Below, piece after piece: positions 23,954 through 35,872 of a stretch of 64,000 bases of DNA. This stretch comes from Yponomeuta sedellus (lineage: Eukaryota; Arthropoda; Insecta; Lepidoptera; Yponomeutidae): positions 17,901,214-17,965,213 of the forward strand of contig OW203721.1 in the NCBI GenBank assembly GCA_934045075.1, in the 5' to 3' direction. The notes beneath the pieces were generated by a model that did no database searches, was not told the origin of the DNA, and saw nothing but the letters and a program-made list of their open reading frames with translations. Position 1 is the first letter of the stretch. Every line of letters begins with the position of its first letter. The translations under genes were made by a program, and so were the position numbers.

Positions 23954-26900
23954 GGTAAGTTTGAATAATGACAATAAAAAATGATGCATAGATATGGCGG
24001 ATATAGGATAAGAAATTCACAGGGTGATCAAGTAGGTAATAAAGATCATAAAACTGTGTGATAGGTACTAACAATTTATTGCATAGATTGTGCGGTGACG
24101 AGCCGACACTTATGTATTAAATAATACAGGCAGTTCATCTCAGCAGATCTCCATACATAACATCAATCGAGTAATTGACAACCATACCTTTAAAAAATAT
24201 GTACTTTGTAGTCATAAAAATAAATCTTTCTACACAACATTAATTAATTGCATCATATAATTTTGTACTTTTTATGTACACCTACACACGATTACTAAAT
24301 TTTACAAATTGCCGAACAATTTCAAGAAATTGCGTCAAACAAAAAAAAATTGTACCAACAAAAATCAATCCTGTGTACTACATATCGCTGCAGTAGAGAT
24401 TGTTTGAACGTTTGAACGCCCACAGCAATAAATAGAAAAATACGTACTCCGTGCCAGATACACATACCTACTTCCCTGGATAAAATCATTGAGTAAAAGT
24501 CATTAAAATAAAATAACAAAAACTGGGTAGGTATAATTATGCCGGTTCTAGGTCAACCGTTCATCTTATTGATCCAGAAAAGTGGCCAAATTCTTGTACG
24601 AGGAGTTTCTTGCCTGCTTTCCGGAACTAACCACTTGAGTCACGTATTACTTTTTAAATTGTAAAGCCTACTTAGCCGTCATTGTTTTCCTGTAAAGTTC
24701 ATTTTACGTGCTACTGCCCTGAAATTCCTCACGTTTATACAATCACCTATTTAGCCAGGAGAAGGGGAAGGGGAGGGGGACACGCCCAACTCTATGAAAA
24801 AAATGTGTAAAACTTAGGTAATATGGCGCACCGGAACTAGAATTTGAGGGTATACGGAAACGATTTTTCGATTGTACGGAAATGGTTTTTGTAGACCCTC
24901 AATATTTGTGTTTTAATCACGGCGACAAACTTTACTGTTGGATAAAGGTTGGTACACTTAATTTAAGGATGCAATTTTTCCAGTGTGGGGTATAGTTGGC
25001 TAGTTTAATTACGTGTAAGTGTGCTAAATTTCAGCTTTCTAATTAAAGCTTCATCCGTCATAATCGCTACGCCGCGTACGGACAGAAGGACATGACGAAA
25101 CTCTAAGGGTTCCTTATTGACTACGTAACCCTAAAAATGGTCATTCCTGATGTCAGTGTCTCAACTTCGCATTAAAAACAAAACTGGGCAAGTGCGTTGC
25201 GGCCTCGCGATTTGTAGGGTTCAGTTGTTGGCCGTCAAAACTCACGAACTTAGAAGGAAGGTTTTCGATTAATATTGTGGTTAGATAGATAGACAGAATA
25301 TTCTTTATTGTACACAGAAATTATATACAGATATAGTACAATTGGCGGCCTTATTACTAAAACTAATTTCATCCAAGTAACCATAAATGGAGACACGGAA
25401 ATTCGGGTGGTTATTGGGTGACTTAACACATCATCTAAGTTATTTTCAAAGGAATTTTTACAAAGTTTTCCGTCCACAAAGGTACTACCTACTATTACTC
25501 GTTAACTGGGAGGTACAGCTTACTTAGTCGTGAATTTTCTTTTTATCTTTATTACATGTATTGCCTTCCTGAATTTATTACTACTACAATCAACTGTTAA
25601 GCCGGAAGAGAGGCTGAAATGGACCCCCAAACCATTTTCCATTAAAATAAACCATTTTCCTACAACGATAACCTACACTATGGGGTAAAATAGAAAAAAA
25701 CATCCCTAATTTAGGTGTAGAGGTTACTTAAAAAATGGTTTGAAACATATTCTATGGTTTTGTCGGCGTGATTAAAATGTATACGTATTGTATATCTACG
25801 TCCTGAACAATGGCCAAAATTTCTCATTGCGTATTATTATTAATCCTTTATTGCATTCGTATCACTACGAAAATACGAGAAAGTTTCTTACACCCAATGA
25901 AGCGATATTTCCTTCCACTTTCCGTCATAGTACTTAGGTGATAAATAGGCTTGCTTGGGTTTTATACAAATCTCGTTGCTTGCGCTGTCTAACAAGACCC
26001 GCTTGTGGACAACACACATTTGGAGCAATTACGGATTTTATAAACGTGATAGGCAACAAGAAAATAGCTATTTCCCAATTTTTATGAGATCAATCATTGC
26101 TTTTGTGGTCGAAAATATTTCATTAATCCGAAACCAGAGCTTCAAACCTTCTTGAGTAGCTGCGAGATTTCATGTTTGCTTGATTGATAATCCACAGTCC
26201 TTATTTTTTATACAATCTCTTTTGGAAGGAGGAGACCTAGTGATATCAAAGAATCTTGGCTTAGCTGCTGTAAAGAAACATGGTTACTTTGTCTTGAGAT
26301 TTTTTAGTAAATGGCTGATCTTGTCATAAATTAGGTTTTCCAAAGCCCCGAGTCCGATACCAGTGTCGTTTAGTTTATGTATCGGAAAACTAATATTATT
26401 TATTATTGTATATTTTTTGTGAACTTAGTTTTCCTTAGCAGTGATTAGTAGAAGTTTTCAAATATATTTTATGACATCGCTGGTTTACCGCTTGAACTCA
26501 GAGAGAGGAGGGATGTTATTGCGACCGACTGGGTCCCAATGGTCACCTTAGTCTGCCGTTCCGACGCTGCCCAATATGGGCATAATTTCTTCCCACCTCT
26601 CCCTGAGTTCATGCGGGTTCAACAACAATGCGACGATTGAAATAAATTCTTGCTGGGCTGGTGCGCTTCCACGATGGTGATGGTGGAAGCTAAGACATAG
26701 CGTAGCATTCCATAGAAAATCCAGATGTTCACACACGCTCGCTATATTATACACGCTTATACACATCTGGATGGGTGGAAAGCCGTGGTTTATGTAATTA
26801 CATAGTAACACAGAGGAAAAAAAGTAATAAAAATATACGGTCTTATTTATAAAAATACGATTCCTTAAAACGCCAATTGAAATAGTATGTGGAGGAAATA

Positions 26901-27991
26901 ATACAAAAACGAAACCGAAGATTAAGCAAAACGCCTCTAGGAGTGTGTCACTGGAATCGTGTTTTTTTGTAAATAAGGTAAAGGCAAACAAAAATTGAGT
27001 TGAGAAATCCTGTGTGCGAGTTGAGAAATATTCTTTCAAAAAATTCACCTGACTCCGTCTATCAAAACAATGACCCGCAGCACGCAAGCACCGCGCTGGT
27101 TTTCAAAGTTGCACTAATGGTTTTCATAGAATCGAGTTTGGATAAAGATATACGTACACCTTAAGAAAAAACAAACTAATAGCGAATTCCATAGCTATCA
27201 ATAAGTTACGTCCATTTTGCTTTGGCTTACAAACCACCCAAAAATCTGGTGTACGTATATAATACTCCTCGGAATCGAACAGATAACTTGAAACCTTGAT
27301 ATAACAATATAGTTCAACGAGCGTGTGTAATAGGAATAATTTCGAATTTTATAGCGCGCTTGTGTGATGGGCATTACAGGCGTACTATATAGAGATATAT
27401 ATAGTATAGCTCGCGCTGGTGTGTGCATTACAGACGTATAGTAAAACTTAAGAACATTCTTATCTAAAGGATTTTTTTCCATGAACTCAAATTTTACATT
27501 ACCTCGATCTTATCACGGTAAGTACAATAGTAATCGCATAGCATACGTACATTCGCAAATAAACGCTAGCGCGCTCACATGTTTACTGTATTAAGTTACT
27601 TACAATAATACTTATTGCGGTTTTCGCTGTAAATCACGAAGTTCACGACTACCAGACAGTATTTAACTAAAATATTTTTCAACTACACTGGGCTATCTAA
27701 TCTCCAAAACCAACGAGACAACTGAACAATTAAACAAACGAGAGAAAGTGCGTGAGGTTTAAAAAGGTCGGATAATATTCCTGTTAGATTAGAATACTTT
27801 ATTTACTGTCATTAACCTGCATTGCAGAGTACCATTTCATTGAACTACAACTCATGGTTGACTGGAACAAATGAAAGTACATTGCAAATCGGCTACATAA
27901 TGTACGTCGCATTGTCATAACAACGAATTGTTATTTCATGAAACGCGGCCGAGTTCATTTCTTGTTGTCTCGGTGGTCTTATATGTTACTT
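23954..27991. other. Spacer between the Harbinger element and ABHD13, no host gene seen
   Basis: AT-rich DNA with repeat debris. The longest ORF (minus, 26548-27087, 179 aa) has no recognised domain and low-complexity, hydrophobic composition; its end (HELRERWEEIMPILG) reads like real protein and may be retroelement-derived. The reverse-oriented tail at 25290-25345 (CTTTATTGTACACAG) is another LINE 3' end. Confidence 0.5.
24900..25140 (+). repeat. LINE 3'-UTR remnant (AAGGGTTCC type)
   Basis: Contains AAATTTCAGCTTTCTAATTAA, then GGACAGAAGGACATGACGAA, then AAGGGTTCCTTATTGACTAC and ACCCTAAAAA. This is the 3' end layout seen repeatedly in moth genomes. No coding part remains. Confidence 0.55.
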
Positions 27992-30900
27992 CTATACTGT
28001 GTGGACGATATTGCGCAAAGAAGCGTTAGCGTCGTCGAAGAAGGGCCCGACATCGGCAGGCAGCGCAGGAACACTGAGGAGAAACTGCTGGAGGGCAGGA
28101 TAGTAGTCTCTACAGGTCCAGGTGTCATCATGCCCTCCACCCGGCATCACCGCCAGCTTCTTGACCACGGCGCCGCAGCGTATATACAGGTCCTTGGCCA
28201 TAGAAGGCGGCACTAGAGCGTCGCTCGATCCGCATATTATGAGGGACGGCGTCGTGACGTGCCCTATCTTTTGCAGGGACTCGTACTGAAAACAAATTGT
28301 TAAGATTGTGGTGAAACTAACTGTCAACGGTAGCGTCTAGAAAGAAGAGTTCAGATTGCATGGTCGCCTCGCTTCATGAATTGTGTATTTCACTAAGTAA
28401 ATGAACGATAATATGAAAATATTATCGTTCTATCTTGTTCTTTTTCAGAAATCCGATATGAGGGTTTGGTGCTTATTTGATTTATTTTAGTTGTATTTAT
28501 TTTAGTCGTGAGTACAAGTATTTAAGAATTTAATTAAAACTGTTTTTATACGGATTTATGCTCGTTTATTACATTTTTTACAATTTTCCAATGTTTCGGC
28601 ACTTTTTCAAGTGCCGTGGTCCCGGATGACTGAGGTGACAGGTGACAGGTGAGATTAGTTTATAAATTTAATTTTAACTTCAATTACTAATAATCAATAT
28701 TGTTGACTATATAAAAAATAATTGGTTTGTCTATTTTGGAACGTAACTTCTTAATTAACTTTTGTAATTTTTGCCGAGGGTAGTAAACTAACCGTTAATG
28801 ATTTCTAAAAGACACCTGTCACCTCAGTCATCCGGGACCACGGCACCTGAAAAAGTGCCGAAACGTTGGAAAATTGTAAAAAATGTAATAAACGAGCATA
28901 AATCCGTATAAAAACAGTTTTAATTTGTGTTAACCTTAGAAAATACTATTTAAGAATTTACTAAGGTATTAGTAAATACTTAAATGCCACCAATGCCACT
29001 TTTGAAACTGGTCTTCCACCGCAAAACAGACTTAAAAATGGGTCGAGGCAACGATAGTCGTGGTCTAGTCGAACCGAGTGATTAAAATCAATCAATTGAG
29101 TTAAGCAACAACAGGCGCGGTCAGGTGCAGGTTGGGTGACTATCGCTAGTGGCATTTTTCCGGGCGCTTCTGTGCGTCATGTAATGGCAGTCGTTAATCC
29201 ATGTCAGTCGTTAATCCATGTCAGCTGTGTTATGGGCGGCTTGGTAAGTTCTGACAGTAAGGCTCGCCACTGTCTTACAATCCTCCACCTACCCGGACTT
29301 GGCCCCCGTGATGGAGTAAGGCCTACCCGGGTGATGCAGGAAGACACCTGTAGCCCAGCAGGTGGACATACAATGGTTGATGTTGAACAATACTCACTTT
29401 GTTTTTATGAACAAACTGCGGCAACCATTTCAAGCACCGCCATTTGAGTATAATTTTAGCCATGTCTGGAATGCTGGTGAAGGTGTTCTCGACTATCAGG
29501 GCCCAAATCTTGTTTCGGTAGTCGAGGCGCGACGCCAAATCAATGGCGATAGCTCCACCTGAAATATTTTTTATTAGTTAACATCCTTATTATTTTATAT
29601 CATATTAACAATATAAATAGGAACAGCGTGTATTGGCCCCCGAATCACACATTACATTCGCACATGCCTATACAGAAAAAAGTTTAAAAAAAAGTACAGG
29701 CGACGCAAGACCTAAATTTGGTTTGGGCGAGGTACATTTTGCGAGGCTCTATGTTGGCGCAGGAAAGTGACAAAACAATATTTGCATTCAATGAAGAATT
29801 AATAAAAGTATTATTCTTTCAGCTTTCTGGACATGTACGTATCGCAATATAGCCAGTTTCGTAAAACTTTTATTCCCAACTTTTACTCTTTATCTAAAGT
29901 ACTGCGGAGAACATTGGATATATTCTATAAACAAAATTCCTATTTTAATAGCTATTTTCAATAATAGGCGTAATATGTATAGGTTTGAAACGAAAAAAAA
30001 GCGAGTTAAGCCAGTGGGCCAAAGATAATTATATAATGTTTAGCTTAAAGCGGAAAAATTGCGGACTGACCCTGGAGGAGCCCTGATCACCAAGCATCCC
30101 CAAATATACTCATCAAGTCTGATCAAACAAGTCGAAGTCGAATTGTCAGACTGCTATTATTGGTTAAGGATCTATGGAAAATAACTAAGTGCGCTGGGAA
30201 ATTTTGCACAACATCCAAATGATGCCTGGACATTTCTGAGCATATTAGTTAAGTGAAAGTTTTCCAGCATAACAATACGAGTATCGCTGGAAAGCTAAAA
30301 GCACGATAGTTTCATTAATTCTTTATAGCCATAATTCTTTATTGACCATGTTGATGAATGTGAAAATGACTGCTTAACTTATTAAAAATTTATTTTTCCT
30401 TCTGAGACTCCATTTTTCGACGCCATAGGGCCACGGGCCAGAATAAATATCCCTGCAAAAGTATCTGTCTAGACACAAAAAAATACACTAAGACTTAAAA
30501 AATATCTTAAGAATATTATGACATTTAATTTCGTTGCCTCAGATGTAAACGAACCATTGTTAGAAATAGTTAAAATACGAAAAGCAATATTATGTCTATC
30601 ACGAGGTTTGTTCTTTGTTATGAATGGGATGAATAATAGTCATCCCATTCATAAACAAAATATCACCAGCAATATTCTTTTTATTTGACAGTATTTCAAA
30701 AACTTGTTTGTTGGAAAAACATTTATAGAATTGATAGAAACTTGTCTTGTCATTAATTAACAGTTAATTACAGTAAGTTACTTACCTAAGGATCTGCCAA
30801 AGACTATAATCCTTTTCGGATCAATGTCATTCCTCTGTAGGAGATAATCTAAAGCCGACTGAGCATCACTGTAGAGGCCTCTCTCTGACGGAGACCCTTC

Positions 30901-33900
30901 TGACAACCCATACCCTCTGTACTCAACCATAAGAATGTTGATGTTCAACTTATGAAAGAATCCAGTCACATTTGACAATCTGAAAATGTTCATCAGACTT
31001 TTAAATTACATATGAAAAAAATATCAAAAACTTTTTGAACCCTATTTAAATTATTTTGCATGATAAAGTGAATCTCATTAAAGTTATCCTTGTGCATATG
31101 TAGCCTATAAACTTCCACGCCTTCTTATACTTGATGTATTTATTAGAAGTATCCAGAAATTTGCATATCGCTGAAAACATAGACCAGTATTGACGAGAGG
31201 GTGAAAATGTTCTTGATTAAGAAGAGATTGACGGCCTCTGTGGCGCAGTCGCATCTGCCTACCATGCAAGAGGTCCCGGCTTCAATCCCTGGCTGGGAAC
31301 CAAAAAACCCGAGGTCTTAGATATTTACATGTTTGTGAAGTCGTTGATTCTGGTTCCCACAACACAGGGTATCATAGTGTGGGGCCAGAAGCAATGTATG
31401 TGCATGTATGTAAATGTCCTGTTTTGTTACTAAAATTTGAATAAGTGTATATTTTTATTACGGCGCAAAATGAGCCACTGTGGAATCTGCATTGTAAGCT
31501 CTATCTCCCTAATGAGTGATATCAGTAGCTAATGATGATCATGAAATTTATTGGGTAGAATGGGCTAATAACTTACTGTAAACTCTGAATATTTGTGAAT
31601 AACTGAGTTGCAATAATTTGACCAAACATCACTTTAAAATTATAAGCTTTTATCATGTTGTGAAAACATGTACTTTGGCCTATCCACATCTGCCAGAAAT
31701 TAGTTGCATGATTTCGACAAATCAAACTAAATCACAGTGCCAAGATATTAATGATTGCATTTTAAACAAAAATAAGAGTTTTAGAAGATTAATTTTATGC
31801 CATTATCTACATAATATAAATTTGATTTTATTAGTTCATTGAATAGAAAACTTCAGGTACTGTGTAAACAAGGAACAAACCTCTGGCCCATATTTCCAGC
31901 ATTTCCATGAAAAAACACCATTGTAGGAACATGTTTGCTACCATCAGCCTGTTTGATCAGAAACAAGTGTATTTTTATGCCATCCTTGCTGGTTATCTTG
32001 ATGCTTTCGTAAGGCAGTTTGTAGTTACTGGGTTGCAGTACAAAGATTCTGGAGTCAGGCGGGTCATTGGGATAGTACAGGAGCAGGTCCTGCGCACTGT
32101 ACAGTATACCTGCAACCAAGGATAGAGATATAGATAATATTTCTACCCACCCTATACATCTTGCTGAGGTGTCTTTGAATAAATGATTTCACATTGTAGT
32201 GGTTTATAATTAAATGTACAAAAATAGTCTAATTGTAGTAGTCAGACCTGAGATTTTTATAGTGAGCCTCATAGTTATGCCACTGTATGTAGAAATCATT
32301 GACATAGGTCCGAGGTAATGCTAATACAAGTTTGCAAATGATTTAGAAAAAAATTCCATACTGGGTTTAGAACGAATGTGAAGCAAGCTAGCAGTACTGA
32401 TGATGCGCGATGGTGGTGACAGAACAGGGTGGTAGAATAGTAGGAATGTCGAGATAAAAATTCATTGCCCAAAGGTGCGGCTTGGACTAGATTAAAATTA
32501 CAAGTGAACTGCAATGTTGGCGATACCCGAAGATAACTATCTCCTTGTTCATAGTCGCTCGTAAACATAGCGCGTTAATACAGCGCACGGTGGTACCGTA
32601 GTAGGTCATAGGACTCGGATGGCAATGACTGAGCTAAGCCATGATATCTGGCTCAGTTACCCACTAATTGTCATACTACCTGAGGGTATAAAAGGTTTCG
32701 CAATCTATTGTTCCCAACATTCCTTTTTCGGCATCCGAAGTGAACACAAGTAATTAGTCATCAACCTGTTATCACCAAGTGCTTTAATTAGCCCAAGACG
32801 CGACGCGTGTGTTTAAGTTCCAACTTGTCTGTGACCTGCTATTTTACAATGGAATTTGAAGTCACAGGTATGTATTATTAATTTACTTTACTATTTTGCC
32901 TTTTCCTTCTACATTTTTTTTTTAAATAGAGTGCTACGCCAACGTGGCATTTTTTATGTATTTATGTCTGTATATTTTTTACGTTGAAGCTTTTACTTAT
33001 GTTTGTACCTACTTGTACCATTCAATTTGGTATGGAAATATGGGTTACAATGTCTACTACTAGGCCTCTCCAAATTTAGCTGCGTCATGCTGCGTCTGTA
33101 AGGTGCAGCCAGGTGCTACGCCGCGCGCCTGAACGCGTAGCAGGCGCGTAGCACTTGCTACGAAACATGTATCTATTTTGATCCGCTTTTAACGTATTTT
33201 TATTTTGTTTTAGGTACTAGTATTAAGTGTTCTTTCAAAAGAATGCTTGTACTAGATACTTGGCTGTCTATTAAAGACAGCAAATCTGAACTGGAGCGTT
33301 GGCATCGAGTTTTTCGAGACCTAATACAATTGCTGCCTGATGTTGAGAATTACATTGCTGATGACTTGGAAAAAAGAGTTACTAAAGTTTGTACAAGATT
33401 GGTAGCAATTTGGAAGCAAGTCACGCGCAACCATTCTCGCATGGTCTCTAAGTACGGAGACTGGCTGAACGAAATTGAAGTTTGCGTTCTGCCAACTTGT
33501 GCAACAGTAGGGAGCCACAACACCCAACGGCCAGCAGCAGAAGCTTCGACAAGCACCCAACAGCACCAGCACAGGAAGGACTTTGAGGAATGTAGCAAGA
33601 GATCAAAACGCCGCAGGCTTGCAGAGTTAAGTAAAGTAGACAGTTCTGCGATAAATTCTTTGTTGGACGATTCTAGTCTATCTAACGCCGCTGCATCTTT
33701 AAATTTCAGCACTGACGAAGTCTTGTCTCTTATAAATGAGACAAAACTGACTAAACATCAGTATCTTTTGGTGAAAGACTTCGTTAATGCAAAATCACCT
33801 AATGCATTACCATCTTATCAAAAAGTGTTAGAAGCTAAGAAGCGGTGCTATCCATCGCAAGAGTTTATCACGGAATCATCTGCTGAAGTAGAATTACAAT

Positions 33901-34989
33901 CATTGTTAGATCATACTGCTTGCCGGATACTAGAATCCCAAAAACCCGTTTTGAATAATATTGACCCTAATAAAGAATTTGTTTTGATTGGAAAATGGGG
34001 TTTCGATGGGAGTACGGGGCACAGCGAATATAAACAGATTTTTGGAGATTCTGGTATCGATGATGATGGCAGTATGTTTGTTACTTCATATTGTCCTCTT
34101 CAATTGGTTTGTAAGTCCAATACCTCCGACCCAGATCAAATAGTTTGGAAAAATCCGCGCCCTTCTTCCACCAGGTATTGTAGGCCTATTCGATTCCAAT
34201 TTGCCAAAGAATCCAAAGACCTTTCTGTGCAAGAAGAAGCTTATTTCAAGACTAAATGTCTCGGGTTGTCACAAACACCGACTTGATACATAGACTTCTC
34301 CTTAATTCGGATCCTTATATTTCTAGTTTAAGAAGGTTACCACAGAAGAAGAAGTCTATTCTATCAAAAGAAGTATTAAATTTGTTGTCGGTTTAGGAAA
34401 AAATGTAAAAAATAAGATAGGTATTTATGTTATTTTTTACATAACTCCTATTATGTAAATATAATATTTTTTGTCCAATTGTGTGTTTGTACTTAGATGT
34501 TAGTTAAGTATTTACTTTATTTGTAATATAAAATGTAAATAGTAAGGTTTAATAGTTATTAAGTTGCAAACCTTCTTTTAAGTGTAATAAAAATGCATAA
34601 TTTTGTAAATAAAATAAGCTTTTTAAGATTATTTTGTTTTTTTTTTATTGTGTTATGGCTTAAAGTATTACAAAACACCATAATAATAATAATCAGCTAT
34701 GACAACGACAGTCATTATTATCGCGAAACCCTATGACCGCTACTCTTAGGGCGTGGAACCAGTGTGCAGCGGCGTAGTCGACGAATGTCACCATATGTTT
34801 GGTAACTTTCGTCGGCCCCTTAGTTATTATGGAATAAATATTTTATCATGCTATACCCGATATGCCCAAGACGAAGACTCCAAATGCAGTGAGTACGCCA
34901 TAGAACCAAAACACTATAACACTCGAAAACAAAGTTATTGTTGACACTACCCACAGCCTATACAAAATAATTCGAACTATGTTAATCAT
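27992..34989 (-). CDS. ABHD13: ABHD13-like alpha/beta hydrolase (Bem46 family), complete, 5 exons
   Basis: Minus-strand exons: 34989-34857, 32109-31881, 30979-30786, 29558-29398, 28285-27992. GT-AG introns and phases close to 1011 nt, 336 aa (human 337). Exon 1 encodes one hydrophobic N-terminal anchor (VVSTITLFSSVIVFWFYGVL), suggesting a membrane-tethered protein. The core follows: FFHGNAGNMGQR (oxyanion region), LMVEYRGYGLSEG, the nucleophile elbow FGRSLGG (S184), an acid in CGSSDALVPP (D261) and the histidine in PGGGHDDTW (H291). The nucleophile motif is split by an intron between exons 3 and 4. The family comprises serine hydrolases; a depalmitoylase role has been proposed for relatives but the substrate cannot be read from sequence. 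Intron 1 carries a Transib transposon only about 90 bp from the exon 1 donor. The start is the first Met of the anchor-containing frame. Confidence 0.95.
28532..28924. repeat. Foldback element: about 112-bp inverted repeats around a 169-bp spacer
   Basis: 28532-28643 and 28813-28924 are near-perfect reverse complements, including TTTCGGCACTTTTTCA and CCCGGATGACTGAGGTGACA. It has no ORF and lies in the last ABHD13 intron. The 14-mer TATTTAAGAATTTA occurs on both sides (28519-28532 and about 28947-28960), which could be a target duplication or chance in AT-rich DNA. Confidence 0.85.
29268..29395 (+). repeat. Dispersed repeat, copy 1, abutting an ABHD13 splice donor
   Basis: Contains CCCGGACTTGGCCCCCGTGA, GTGATGCAGGA and GGACATACAATGGTTGATGT. 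A diverged copy is at 36421-36512. The repeat ends within a few bases of the donor of the ABHD13 exon 29558-29398, so it begins almost at the first base of the intron. Family not recognised. Confidence 0.6.
31226..31560 (+). repeat. tRNA-derived SINE in an ABHD13 intron
   Basis: The head has an A box TGGCGCAGTCG and B-box-like CGGCTTCAATCC. The body includes TTCCCACAACACAGGGTATC, and the segment ends near GATGATCATGA. Its body differs from the SINE family at 18172, 57755 and 59154. Confidence 0.7.
32687..32693 (+). promoter_or_regulatory. TATA box of the Transib gene
   Basis: TATAAAA at 32687-32693 lies about 160 bp before the Transib ATG at 32849, inside the left end of the element and on the same strand. 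It does not serve ABHD13, which runs the other way. Confidence 0.6.
32849..34286 (+). pseudogene. Transib transposase, N-terminal part, truncated by internal deletion
   Basis: Exon 1 is 32849-32867 and exon 2 is 33214-34286 (acceptor GTTTTAG|GT); the phases join to a 363-aa open frame. A basic, serine- and glutamine-rich middle precedes the first catalytic region KWGFDGSTGHSEYKQIF (D at about residue 271), then WKNPRPSSTRYCRPIRF, both typical of Transib/RAG1-related transposases. After EEAYFKTK the frame jumps to unrelated residues and stops (CLGLSQTPT). The region that should hold the second D and the final E is absent. The family C-terminus resumes in another frame at 34259. The product cannot be catalytic, but the open 363-aa N-terminal part could still be made and could bind element ends; that is speculation. 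Confidence 0.88.
34259..34396 (+). pseudogene. Out-of-frame C-terminal remnant of the Transib transposase
   Basis: In the frame starting at 34259 the DNA reads SRVVTNTDLIHRLLLNSDPY and LRRLPQKKKSILSKEVLNLL before a stop at 34394-34396. This matches the usual Transib C-terminus (RK-F-SR, a D-L-LL-SDP-ISSLR motif, KK, LS-E-L-LL). It shows that the element kept its two ends and lost the middle, with the junction at about 34255. Confidence 0.8.
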
Positions 34990-35424
34990 CCCTAACTCGA
35001 CAATACTAGCTGTGGTCTGAGCAGTAAAAGGGGTAGAACATTTTCTTTACATTTAGAAAAATACGATACAAATACGAAAAAGTGAATAAATAATAACTAA
35101 ATAAGAATTTTTATGATGCTATGCTAAAATGGCAATTGGCACAGATCGTAGAGGGAGTAAAACTATAGAGCAAGCCACAGCGCACACATACAAGTTTTAA
35201 ATGAAACAAACTTCGTAGCGACCATGGGTGAGAAAGAGATAGAGTAAACAGCAAAAGTGTAACTGCTTTTTTTGTTTGCCCCCAGTGTCAAGTTGACGTT
35301 TTTGGGGGCAAACAAACGACAAGATTTTGAAAATTTAATCATATTTAACACTACGCTAGCCATTTCGAAGAGCAACCGTGTATTTGTGAAATGATATATT
35401 AAAAGTGACCTAAATAGAGAAAGT
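34990..35424. other. ABHD13 5' flank
   Basis: Presumed promoter and 5' UTR of ABHD13 (minus strand). It contains an inverted repeat TTTGTTTGCCCCCA at 35271-35284 against 35303-35316. No gene was recognised; the 70-aa minus ORF at 35163-35375 has no family character. Confidence 0.4.
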
Positions 35425-35872
35425 ATGGTGAATTGTAGTGTACTCGTATGCAGAAATCGTTAAGAAAGAGCTTTGGGGGAAGTTTCCTTTGATAGGTAAG
35501 TAATTATTGTGTTTCAATTATTCTTAAGCCCAAAGTTGCCTTATGTTGAGTATTTTAGTTAAGTTTCAACTAGTAGCTTTGCAACTAGTCCGTAAGAAAA
35601 GTAATTTAATTTAGAATTTACTTTCCTAACCTAAAAAAACGAAGAGTAAAAAAATGTTGCCATCCGTTTATGTCGAAAATCCCGATCATTACTTGACCGT
35701 GTTGGCAGACGTTATAAGCGACCGTACGATGGGAAAATAAAAAGTAGTATTCCCTAAGAAGGCTGCTAAAAAAACAAAACGTTTTCAAAACATTTGTTTT
35801 ATTATTTTAAAGTACAATCGATTAAACATAAACACACTATTTTTAGGTTTTTATTTATCCCCGTAAAGGGTT

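Larger units (their letters stand above)
32586..34766 (+). mobile_element. Transib DNA transposon with internal deletion (ABHD13 intron 1)
   Basis: A perfect 5-bp target duplication CAGCG sits at 32581-32585 and 34767-34771; GC-rich 5-bp duplications are a Transib hallmark. The ends begin CACGGTGGTACC (left) and CACACTGGTTCC (right, reversed), with inner inverted similarity around GGTCATAGG. The element is 2,181 bp and carries a Transib transposase that lost its middle portion. It is oriented opposite to ABHD13. Confidence 0.93.

Noticed and set aside
32296..32568. 90-codon minus ORF considered as the first exon of ABHD13
   Set aside because: The sequence has no similarity to the family's N-terminus, and the exon at 34857-34989 fits in anchor sequence, phase and total length.
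32687..32693. TATA box as ABHD13 promoter
   Set aside because: Wrong strand and inside the Transib element; ABHD13 exon 1 lies upstream at 34857-34989.
33321..33712. Minus-strand ORFs of 83 and 120 codons
   Set aside because: Antisense to the Transib transposase exon.
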